This document shows, piece after piece, positions 1 to 6,052 of a stretch of 8,035 nt of DNA. The first letter of the stretch is position 1, and every line of letters begins with the position of its first letter. Below the pieces are notes generated by a model, which had not been told where the DNA came from, searched no databases, and was given only the letters and a program-made list of their open reading frames with translations. The position numbers were made by a program, and so were the translations under genes. Origin of the DNA: DASTGO01 sp035719045 (GTDB taxonomy: Bacteria; Actinomycetota; Actinomycetes; Actinomycetales; Kineosporiaceae); assembly GCA_035719045.1 (NCBI GenBank), contig DASTGO010000423.1:1-8035 (forward strand), in the 5' to 3' direction.

Positions 1-2
1 GC

Positions 3-767
3 TCGCAGCCCGCCGGACCCGCGGCCTACCCGCCCGCGGGCCAGCCGGGCGCCGGCCAGCCATACCCGCCCGTGGGCCAGGCCTACCCGGGCGCGCCCCA
101 GCCGGCCGCCTACCCACCACCGGGCTACCCCGCCGGCCCGGGATACCCCCCGTACCCGCAGGCCCCGAAGGGAACCGACGGGTTCGCGATCGCGGCGTTC
201 ATCTGGTCGATCCTCGGGGGGACGCTGTTCCCGATCATCCTGGCGATCGTGAGCCTGCGGCGGATCAAGCGGGACGGCCGCACGGGCAGGGGCCTGGCGA
301 TCAGCGCCCTCATCATCTCGGCGGCGTGGATCGTCCTGGTGATCGCCGTCGTGGTCTACGCCGTGACCTCCTCGCCGCAGCGTGACACCGCCGGGAAGGT
401 GACCCAGGGCGGCACCCAGGGGGTCCAGTCGGTCAGGGTCGGCGACTGCCTCAAGGACCTCGGCAACGCCACCCTGGTCACCTCGGTGAAGACGGTGCCC
501 TGCACCGAGCCGCACAGCGCCCAGGTGATGAGCGAGTTCCGGCTGGCCGACGGCGCCTACCCGGGCGAGGACGCGATCGTCCAGCAGGCCGAGTCCCGCT
601 GCCCGGACATGATCCCGACCGATCTCGGGCCCGGGGTCGACCTCAACGCCCTGAATGTCTACTACCTGTATCCGCAACCGGACACCTGGACGCGCAACGA
701 CCGCACGGTGCAGTGCATCCTGGTCAGCGACAAGGCCCCGCTGACCGCCCCCCTGCCGCTGCACTGA
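3..767 (+). CDS. DUF4190/septum-formation-domain membrane protein (5' end missing)
   Basis: The reading frame is open from the window's left edge; the GTG at 72 lies inside the same Pro/Gly/Tyr/Gln-rich stretch, so the true start is upstream. Counting from the first visible codon, residues 1-56 are a disordered repeat-like tail (PAAYPP, GQPYPP, PGYPPYP). Residues 62-84 and 98-121 are two hydrophobic helices joined by a short basic loop (RRIKRDGRTGRG), the DUF4190 arrangement. Residues 144-243 form an extracytoplasmic domain with four cysteines (C149, C167, C200, C238), beginning VRVGDCL and containing VPCTEPHSAQV, typical of the Pfam 'septum formation' domain. Four cysteines allow two disulfides in a secreted domain. 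The name reflects family annotation; a direct division role is not shown by the sequence. The protein probably sits in the membrane with its Pro-rich tail in the cytoplasm. A strong hairpin follows the stop. Confidence 0.85.
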   Translation, partial: SQPAGPAAYPPAGQPGAGQPYPPVGQAYPGAPQPAAYPPPGYPAGPGYPPYPQAPKGTDGFAIAAFIWSILGGTLFPIILAIVSLRRIKRDGRTGRGLAISALIISAAWIVLVIAVVVYAVTSSPQRDTAGKVTQGGTQGVQSVRVGDCLKDLGNATLVTSVKTVPCTEPHSAQVMSEFRLADGAYPGEDAIVQQAESRCPDMIPTDLGPGVDLNALNVYYLYPQPDTWTRNDRTVQCILVSDKAPLTAPLPLH

Positions 768-801
768 GCCCGCCACCAGCGGCGGCAGGACCCGCTACAG
801 C

Positions 802-841
802 ACGAGAGCCGGTGAGCGTCTTGGCGCTCACCGGCTCTCGT
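802..841. terminator. Perfect 17-bp hairpin, probably bidirectional terminator
   Basis: A perfect inverted repeat pairs 802-818 with 825-841 around a 6-nt loop (TCTTGG). It lies 35 bp after the stop of the septum-domain gene and 37 bp beyond the stop of the oppositely oriented 54-aa gene, so it could end transcription from both sides. There is no run of T on either strand; hairpins without a U-tract are common at gene ends in high-GC actinobacteria, so termination efficiency is inferred, not seen. Confidence 0.8.
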
Positions 842-877
842 CCGGTCCGGGTCCACCTCACGGGGAGGCCGGGTGGA

Positions 878-1042
878 TCACATCCACGTCTCGTTCCGCT
901 GGTCCCCGAAGGTCCAGCCGCGGAAGTCGATGGTCAGCGGGGAAAGCAGCAGGTCCGCCGCCTTGTCCACGCCCCAGAGGAGGTCGTGCTCGATGCGGTG
1001 AACGATGGTGGCGATCTCGACCACGGGGTGTGCGAGGCTCAC
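878..1042 (-). CDS. Small hypothetical protein, 54 aa
   Basis: I do not recognise this protein. It runs from a GTG at 1042 to a TGA at 878 and begins MSLAHPVVEIATIVHRIEHD. GGAGG at 1055-1051 lies 8 nt before the GTG, the best ribosome-binding site on this side of clpB. Codons are strongly G/C at third positions, like the neighbouring genes. The product is soluble and mildly acidic, with no signal peptide or membrane segment. Residues 6-33 look amphipathic helical (VVEIATIVHRIEHDLL, then WGVDKAADLLL), followed by a short hydrophobic/aromatic tail containing DFRGWTFGDQ and ending ETWM. There are three tryptophans and no cysteine. It has its own upstream region with inverted TTAC/GTAA elements, and its 3' end faces the hairpin at 802-841. 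It may bind a protein partner, but nothing here establishes a function. The evidence that it is a gene (start signal, codon bias, isolated position) is better than any evidence on its role. Confidence 0.75.
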   Translation of the reverse strand: MSLAHPVVEIATIVHRIEHDLLWGVDKAADLLLSPLTIDFRGWTFGDQRNETWM

Positions 1043-1065
1043 GGTTCCCACCTCCAGGTGGATAA

Positions 1066-1086
1066 GTTACCCACCAGTAAGGTTAC
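1066..1086. promoter_or_regulatory. Repeated TTAC/GTAA elements upstream of the 54-aa gene
   Basis: Three half-sites are packed into 21 bp: GTTAC at 1066-1070, GTAA at 1077-1080 and GTTAC at 1082-1086. They form TTAC-N6-GTAA and GTAA-N2-TTAC inverted arrangements. The cluster begins 24 bp before the GTG of the small gene. On the minus strand a weak promoter could use TTCACG as -35 and TAACTT as -10 with 16 bp between, which would put the cluster exactly in the spacer. This resembles an operator for a dimeric repressor, but the arms are only 4 bp and no specific regulator can be named. Confidence 0.35.
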
Positions 1087-1212
1087 GTGAACGAATTCAC
1101 CAACTCGGGGACCATGGTCTGCCCGGGATTCGCGAGCCTCGGGCCATTACCAGCAAAAGGTGCGAAGTCGACAGAGTTCTGCATCACATTCCGTCGCCCG
1201 CCGGACCACAGG

Positions 1213-1288
1213 CCTGACCGACCACCACACCTGACCGACCACCACGCCTGACCGACCACCATGCCTGACCGACCACCACGCCTGACCG
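1213..1288. repeat. 17-bp tandem repeat, about 4.5 copies
   Basis: Four full units begin at 1213, 1230, 1247 and 1264, and a partial unit runs from 1281 to 1288. The unit is CCTGACCGACCACCAC plus a final A or G; the only differences are that last base and a C-to-T change in unit 3. The array ends 9 bp before the clpB stop codon (1298-1300), so it is the first sequence transcribed after ClpB. 17 is not a multiple of 3, so a frame crossing it shifts frame at each unit and it is unlikely to encode a protein repeat. There are no spacers, so it is not CRISPR. Near-identity of the units suggests recent slippage expansion. Confidence 0.95.
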
Positions 1289-1297
1289 GACCGCGGG

Positions 1298-4003
1298 TCA
1301 GGCCAGTCCGTCCGCACCACCGGACGGCACCGCCACCTGCCCGGTCGCCGTCCCCCGCCGGACGAGCAGCCCGACACCCGAGGCGTCGGCGCCGGTCTGC
1401 AGGTCGACCAGCACCGGGTCCCCGTCGCGGAGCTCCCCGGCGAGCAGGGCCTTCGCCAGCCGGTCGCCGATCTCCCGCTGGACCAGCCGACGCAGCGGCC
1501 GGGCGCCGTACGCCGGGTCGTAACCGGTCCGCGCCAGCCACTCCCGCGCGGCCGGGGTGACCTCGAGCGCCAGCCGCCGGTCGGCCAGCCGCCGGGCCAA
1601 CCCCGCCACCTGCAGGTCGACGATCCGGGACAGCTCGGTCAGGTCGAGGGCGTCGAACACGACGACGTCGTCGAGCCGGTTGAGGAACTCCGGCTTGAAC
1701 GCGGCCCGGACCGCGGCCATCACGGCCTCGTGCTTGGCCTCGTCGCTCAGCATCGGCTCGACCAGGAACTGCGAGCCGAGGTTGGAGGTGAGCACGAGGA
1801 TCGTGGAGCGGAAGTCCACCGTCCGCCCCTGACCGTCGGTCAGCCGTCCGTCGTCGAGCACCTGCAACAGGACGTCGAACACCTCCGGATGCGCCTTCTC
1901 GACCTCGTCCAGCAGGACCACGCTGTAGGGCCGGCGCCGGACGGCCTCGGTGAGCTGGCCCCCCTCCTCGTAGCCGACGTAGCCGGGCGGAGCACCGACC
2001 AGCCGGGCGACGCTGTGCTTCTCGCCGTACTCGCTCATGTCGATCCGGACGATCGCCCGCTCGTCGTCGAACAGGAAGTCGGCCAGCGCCTTGGCCAGCT
2101 CGGTCTTGCCGACCCCGGTCGGGCCGAGGAAGAGGAAGGACCCGGTGGGACGGTCGGGGTCGCTGATCCCGGCCCGGGCGCGCCGGACCGCGTCGGACAC
2201 CGCCCGGACCGCCTCCCGCTGCCCGATCAGCCGCTGCCCGATGACCTCCTCCATCCGCAGCAGCTTCTGGGTCTCCCCCTCCAGCAGCCGGCCCGCGGGG
2301 ATCCCCGTCCAGGCCGAGACCACGTCGGCGATGTCGTCCGGGCCGACCCCCTCCTTGACCATCGGGGCCGGTGCCGAGCCGGCGGACGGGTCCGCACCGG
2401 TTCCGGCCAGGGCGTCGGCGCCGGGCGTTCCGGCCTCCACCGACGTGATGGCCGCCAGTTCCCGCTCGACCGCGGGGATGTCCCGGTGCTGCAGCAGCGA
2501 CGCGGTCTCCCAGTCGCTCTCGCGGTAGGCCTTGTCATAGGCGGTGCGCAGCACGTCCAGCCGCTCCTTGAGCTCGCCGACCCGGTTCAGGCCGGCCTTC
2601 TCCCGCTCCCAGCGGGCGGTCAGCGCGGTCAGCCGCTCGGCCAGGTCGGCACGGTCCGCACGCAGCTTGTCGAGCCGGGCCCGGCTCGCCGGGTCGTCCT
2701 CCCGGGACAGCGCCATCTCCTCCATGTCCAGGCGCTCCACCTGCCGTCGCAGGCTGTCGATCTCCTCCGGGCTGGAGTCGATCTCGATCCGCAACCGGGA
2801 GGCCGCCTCGTCGACCAGGTCGATGGCCTTGTCGGGCAGCTGCCGGCCCGTGATGTACCGGTGGGACAGGGCAGCCGCGGCGACCAGGGCGGCGTCGGAG
2901 ATGACCACCTTGTGGTGTGCCTCGTACCGCTCCTTGAGACCGCGCAGGATCCCGATGGTGTCCTCGACGCTCGGCTCGCCGACGTACACCTGCTGGAAGC
3001 GGCGCTCCAGGGCGGCGTCCTTCTCGATGTGCTCGCGGTACTCGTCGAGGGTGGTCGCCCCGACCATCCGCAGCTCCCCGCGGGCCAGCATCGGCTTGAG
3101 CATGTTCCCGGCGTCCATCGCACCCTCGCCGGTGGCTCCCGCGCCGACGACGGTGTGCAGTTCGTCGATGAAGGTGACGACCTGGCCCGCGGAGTTCTTG
3201 ATCTCCTCCAGGACGGCCTTCAGCCGCTCCTCGAACTCCCCTCGGTACTTGGCGCCGGCCACCATGGCACCCAGGTCCAGGGCGACCAGCCGCTTGCCGC
3301 GCAGGGACTCCGGGACATCCCCGGCGACGATCCGCTGGGCCAGTCCCTCCACCACCGCGGTCTTGCCGACCCCCGGCTCGCCGATCAGGACCGGGTTGTT
3401 CTTGGTCCGCCGGGACAGCACCTGGATCACCCGGCGGATCTCCGCATCGCGGCCGATCACCGGGTCCAGCCGGCCGTCCCGGGCGGCTGAGGTGAGGTCG
3501 ATGCCGTACTTCTCCAGGGCCTGGTAGGTGCCCTCCGGGTCCGGGGTGGTCACCCGGGCACCGCCGCGGACCTTCGGCAGGACGGCGAGCATGGCGTCCC
3601 GGGTGGCACCGGCAGCGGACAGCGCGGTGGCCACCGGACCGTCCTTCGGAGCGCTCGCCAGGCCGATCAGCAGGTGCTCGGTGGAGATGTACTCGTCGCC
3701 CAGCTCCCGCGCCAGGTCCCCGGCGGCGGACAGGGCCTGGTAGGCGCCGCGGCCGAGGTTCGGGGAGCTGAGGGCGGATCCGCTGGCCCGCGGCAGTCCC
3801 GCCAGGGACCGCTCCGCAGCCGCACGGAGGGTGGCCGGGTCGGCACCCACCTCGGTGAGCACCGCGGGGGCGGCGCCGTCGGCCTGCTGCAGGACGGCCG
3901 CGAGCAGGTGGGCGGGCTCGACCTGCGCGTGACCATCGGTCGACGCCCTGCGCACCGCGGCCGACATCGCTTCCTGGCTACGGGTGGTGAGCTTGAGATC
4001 CAT
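1298..4003 (-). CDS. clpB: ATP-dependent disaggregase ClpB
   Basis: ClpB is a cytoplasmic hexameric Hsp100 that threads aggregated proteins through its pore and works with DnaK/DnaJ/GrpE. All family parts are present in 901 aa: Clp-N repeats at about 1-145; NBD1 with Walker A GEPGVGKT (208-215), Walker B VVTFIDE (275-281), pore loop around Y253 in AKYRGEFEER and arginine fingers in ALERRFQ (331-337); a coiled-coil middle domain at about 408-520; NBD2 with Walker A GPTGVGKT (627-634), pore loop GYVGYEEGG (674-682), Walker B VVLLDE (695-700) and sensor-2 GARPLRR (833-839). The coiled coil and the absence of an IGF/L-type ClpP-binding loop separate it from ClpC and ClpA. It is longer than the usual 850-870 aa because of an Ala/Gly/Pro linker (about 521-548) before NBD2 and a 30-residue C-terminal tail after about 870. 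The ATG at 4003 gives the expected N terminus; GGAGG at 4019-4015 lies 11 nt upstream, a slightly long spacing. It is monocistronic, with a HAIR operator upstream. Confidence 0.98.
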   Translation of the reverse strand: MDLKLTTRSQEAMSAAVRRASTDGHAQVEPAHLLAAVLQQADGAAPAVLTEVGADPATLRAAAERSLAGLPRASGSALSSPNLGRGAYQALSAAGDLARELGDEYISTEHLLIGLASAPKDGPVATALSAAGATRDAMLAVLPKVRGGARVTTPDPEGTYQALEKYGIDLTSAARDGRLDPVIGRDAEIRRVIQVLSRRTKNNPVLIGEPGVGKTAVVEGLAQRIVAGDVPESLRGKRLVALDLGAMVAGAKYRGEFEERLKAVLEEIKNSAGQVVTFIDELHTVVGAGATGEGAMDAGNMLKPMLARGELRMVGATTLDEYREHIEKDAALERRFQQVYVGEPSVEDTIGILRGLKERYEAHHKVVISDAALVAAAALSHRYITGRQLPDKAIDLVDEAASRLRIEIDSSPEEIDSLRRQVERLDMEEMALSREDDPASRARLDKLRADRADLAERLTALTARWEREKAGLNRVGELKERLDVLRTAYDKAYRESDWETASLLQHRDIPAVERELAAITSVEAGTPGADALAGTGADPSAGSAPAPMVKEGVGPDDIADVVSAWTGIPAGRLLEGETQKLLRMEEVIGQRLIGQREAVRAVSDAVRRARAGISDPDRPTGSFLFLGPTGVGKTELAKALADFLFDDERAIVRIDMSEYGEKHSVARLVGAPPGYVGYEEGGQLTEAVRRRPYSVVLLDEVEKAHPEVFDVLLQVLDDGRLTDGQGRTVDFRSTILVLTSNLGSQFLVEPMLSDEAKHEAVMAAVRAAFKPEFLNRLDDVVVFDALDLTELSRIVDLQVAGLARRLADRRLALEVTPAAREWLARTGYDPAYGARPLRRLVQREIGDRLAKALLAGELRDGDPVLVDLQTGADASGVGLLVRRGTATGQVAVPSGGADGLA

Positions 4004-4102
4004 GATCGGGGAGTCCTCCGGGTGAAGCGCCGAACGATGAACGGTGAGCAGTGAGCAACTGCGCGGTCAGCAACCGCACCTGGCTCAGCAACTGAATCCA
4101 AC

Positions 4103-4128
4103 AACGTCACCAAACTTGAGTCTCTTCC
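4103..4128 (-). promoter_or_regulatory. Candidate SigH/SigR-type promoter of clpB
   Basis: Read on the minus strand, GGAAG (4128-4124), 18 bases, then GTT (4105-4103) fits the SigR pattern GGAAT-N18-GTT with one mismatch; equivalently CGGAAGA-N16-CGTT fits the SigH form. Its -35 lies inside the central N7 of the HAIR element, and one HAIR half-site occupies the spacer, so HspR binding would block it. A start near 4096 would give a leader of about 90 nt. ECF promoters are short and can occur by chance; position and target gene raise its credibility. Confidence 0.55.
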
Positions 4129-4135
4129 GCTCAAC
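4115..4135. promoter_or_regulatory. HAIR element (HspR operator) of clpB
   Basis: CTTGAGT at 4115-4121, seven bases, then GCTCAAC at 4129-4135 matches the HAIR consensus CTTGAGT-N7-ACTCAAG at 7/7 and 5/7 positions with exactly the right spacing. HAIR is the binding site of HspR, the MerR-type repressor of dnaK and clpB operons in actinobacteria. The site is centred about 120 bp upstream of the clpB ATG. No hspR gene lies in this window, so the regulator would act in trans. HspR control is inferred from site and target gene together. Confidence 0.88.
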
Positions 4136-4241
4136 TTAGCGGATCTGACCCGGTCTACGCATCGTCACCCGGGCGGCCGCTGATCAGTGCCCCGGCCCGC
4201 TCGATTCCGGACGGGTGCCCGGCGGCGGGGGTGGACGGCCC

Positions 4242-4272
4242 CGGCCGGTCCGGAACCGCCTCCGGCCGGCCG
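4242..4272. repeat. GC-rich imperfect hairpin upstream of transporter gene
   Basis: Bases 4242-4248 pair with 4266-4272 and 4250-4254 with 4261-4265, leaving T4249 bulged and a 6-nt loop (ACCGCC). It lies about 185 bp upstream of the transporter start. In sequence this GC-rich a stem of this size can arise by chance, and its role (5' leader structure, terminator or none) is undetermined. Confidence 0.4.
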
Positions 4273-4456
4273 ACGTCGGCACCTTGCCCCTGCCCGGTGA
4301 TCGTCCCGCGCACGCGGCACCAGACCCCGAGCCCTACGGTTCACCCGGGCGGGGGAGGCACCTCGGCGCTTCCGGGCCCGATCACCTTCCTGTCAGGCTC
4401 GGCCCGGTGCGCCGCCCGGTCGCCGCCCTGACGTGACCGACGGGAGAGTCCGCACC

Positions 4457-6046
4457 GTGCACGCCGTCCTGAGCTTCCTGCACGACCAGCCGTTGATCCT
4501 GTTGTTCGGGCTGTTCGCGGTGGGGTCGTGCCTCGGTGCCGTGACCGTCCGGGACGTCCAGATCGGCCCGGCGGCGGTGCTGTTCACCGCGATCGGGGTG
4601 TCGGCCGCGGCCGCCGGGGAGGGCCTCCCGCTGGCCCTGCCGGAGGTGGTCGGAAACCTGGGCCTGGTCCTGTTCGCCTACACCGTCGGGATCATCTCCG
4701 GGCCCGGCTTCTTCGCGGCACTGCGCGGCGGGTGGCGGCCGGTGGCCACCCTCACCGGCGCGTTCGTCGTGGTGGCGATCGTGGTGGTGGTACTCGGGCG
4801 GATGCTCGGACTGCCCGGACCGACCATCGCCGGGACCTTCGCGGGCGCGCTGACCAACACCCCGGCCCTGGCCGCCGCCTCGGAACGATCCGGAGACGCC
4901 GCGGCCACCACGGTGGGCTACTCGATCAGCTACGTGTACGGGGTGGCCGGGATGCTGGTGGCGGCGGCGGCCGTGCTGCGCAGACGCCGCCCGGGGGACC
5001 AGGACGGTCCAGTGCTGACCAACCTCACGATCCGGGTCGAGCGGACCGACCGGCCCACCGTGGCCGACGTGACCGCCCGGCACGGCAGCAACGTCGTCTT
5101 CTCCCGGGTGGAACACGGGGACGCCGGGCCGATCCAGGTGGCGGAGGCGGACGAGACCCTCGCCCGGGGCGACCTGGTCACCGTGGTGGGCGACCAGGCC
5201 GTGGTGCAGGCGGTGGCCGCGGACCTGGGTCACGTCTCCTCGCACACCCTGAACACCAACGGGATCGGCCTGGACTCCCGGCGGATCACGCTGTCCAACC
5301 GGACCCTGGCCGGGCGGAGCCTGGCCGCCCTGGAACTGGCCGAACGGTTCGGCGGGGTGGTCAGCCGGGTCCGCCGCGGTGACGTCGACATGGTGGCCTC
5401 GCCGGAGATCGTGGTGCAGCTGGGCGACCGGCTACGGGTGATCGTCCCGGCGGACCGGATGCGCCCCGTGGCGGAGTACCTCGGCGACTCCGAGCGCGGT
5501 ATGTCGGACATCAACCCGATCGGGCTGGCCCTCGGACTCGCCCTCGGCGTCCTGCTCGGCACCGTGCACCTCCCGCTGCCCGGCGGTGGATTCGCCCTGG
5601 GTGCGGCGGGCGGGACCCTGCTGGTCGGCCTGGTGTTCGGCCGGCTGGGACGGGTCGGCCCGCTGATCACCGGCCTGCCCCGGACTGCGGCCTCGTCGCT
5701 GTCCACGTTCGGCATGCTGGCCTTCCTGGCCTACGCCGGGACGAAGGCCGGCGGGGCGTTCACGACGGCGCTCACCTCCGGGCTCGGCTGGCGGATCGCA
5801 CTCACCGGCTTCGTGGCCACCTCGCTGGCGGCGCTGGCCGTGGTCGTGCTGGGCCGCAGGGTGCACCGGGTGGACGACGCCCGGCTGGCCGGGATGATCG
5901 CGGGGGCGCAGACCCAGCCGGCGATCCTCGCGTTCGCCAACGAGCGGACGGGGTTCGACCACCGGGTGGCGCTGGGCTACGCCCTGGTCTACCCGGCCGC
6001 CATGATCGCCAAGATCCTGCTCGCGCAGCTGCTGGCCGGCGGCTGA
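4457..6046 (+). CDS. AspT/YidE/YbjL-family membrane transporter with two TrkA-C domains
   Basis: This belongs to the aspartate:alanine exchanger superfamily: two membrane halves around two cytoplasmic RCK-C (TrkA-C) domains. Numbered from the GTG at 4457 (529 aa), residues 10-174 hold about five helices, 184-258 and 267-342 are the two TrkA-C domains (the second ends GDRLRVIVPADRM), and 350-529 hold the remaining helices. Each half carries the signature: AGALTNTPALAAASER (129-144) and AGAQTQPAILAFANER (482-497), each followed by GYSISY- or GYALVY-type helices, showing an internal duplication. The substrate cannot be read from sequence; AspT exchanges aspartate for alanine, but most YidE/YbjL relatives are uncharacterised and anion exchange is only plausible. 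I prefer the GTG at 4457 because GGAGAG (4443-4448) lies 8 nt upstream. The in-frame GTG at 4433 adds 8 polar residues and has no ribosome-binding site. It is a single gene, and its stop is 6 bp from that of the convergent gene. Confidence 0.9.
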   Translation: MHAVLSFLHDQPLILLFGLFAVGSCLGAVTVRDVQIGPAAVLFTAIGVSAAAAGEGLPLALPEVVGNLGLVLFAYTVGIISGPGFFAALRGGWRPVATLTGAFVVVAIVVVVLGRMLGLPGPTIAGTFAGALTNTPALAAASERSGDAAATTVGYSISYVYGVAGMLVAAAAVLRRRRPGDQDGPVLTNLTIRVERTDRPTVADVTARHGSNVVFSRVEHGDAGPIQVAEADETLARGDLVTVVGDQAVVQAVAADLGHVSSHTLNTNGIGLDSRRITLSNRTLAGRSLAALELAERFGGVVSRVRRGDVDMVASPEIVVQLGDRLRVIVPADRMRPVAEYLGDSERGMSDINPIGLALGLALGVLLGTVHLPLPGGGFALGAAGGTLLVGLVFGRLGRVGPLITGLPRTAASSLSTFGMLAFLAYAGTKAGGAFTTALTSGLGWRIALTGFVATSLAALAVVVLGRRVHRVDDARLAGMIAGAQTQPAILAFANERTGFDHRVALGYALVYPAAMIAKILLAQLLAGG

Positions 6047-6052
6047 GCCGGG

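Larger units (their letters stand above)
4004..4456. other. Divergent intergenic region between clpB and the transporter gene
   Basis: This 453-bp stretch holds no supported gene. The clpB side (4004-4135) contains the clpB ribosome-binding site, a probable leader of about 90 nt and the HAIR/SigH-type control region. In that leader, GTTGCTGA-like words recur on the minus strand (around 4086-4093, 4068-4075 and 4053-4060), and 4061-4067 can pair with 4073-4079 around a 5-nt loop. The transporter side (4136-4456) is extremely GC-rich, contains a 12-bp imperfect hairpin at 4242-4272 and a CCGACGTCGG palindrome at 4270-4279, and has no -10/-35 pair I would defend. Open frames here encode only Pro/Arg/Gly-rich low-complexity sequence without ribosome-binding sites. 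Confidence 0.7.

Noticed and set aside
713..1090. 125-codon plus-strand frame between the septum-domain gene and clpB
   Set aside because: It begins inside the septum-domain gene, runs through the 802-841 hairpin and lies antisense to the better-supported 54-aa gene.
1083..1184. 33-codon minus-strand frame starting ATG at 1184 (MQNSVDFAPFAGNGPRLANP...)
   Set aside because: It lacks a clear ribosome-binding site and uses many A/T-ending codons, unlike the neighbouring genes. It precedes the 54-aa gene by 40 bp, so it could be a decayed or leader ORF, but support is too thin to list.
1087..1248. Plus-strand frame from the GTG at 1087 running into the tandem repeat
   Set aside because: Only a weak AAGG upstream, mixed codon bias, and the C-terminal half is just translated repeat.
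1213..1288. Possible CRISPR array
   Set aside because: The units are directly abutting 17-mers with no spacers, and there are no cas genes in the window.
1730..3490. 586-codon plus-strand open frame opposite clpB
   Set aside because: It lies entirely within clpB in antisense, is Asp/Val/Gly/Leu/Pro-rich as expected from complementing G/C third positions, and has no recognisable domain or ribosome-binding site. The opposite strand carries every ClpB motif.
4215..4436. Plus-strand Pro/Arg/Gly-rich frames upstream of the transporter
   Set aside because: Low-complexity translation of GC-rich DNA in two overlapping frames, with no ribosome-binding site and no domain.
4382..5245. 287-codon minus-strand frame opposite the transporter
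   Set aside because: Extremely His/Arg/Gly/Gln-rich, with no domain; the opposite strand encodes clear membrane helices and TrkA-C domains.
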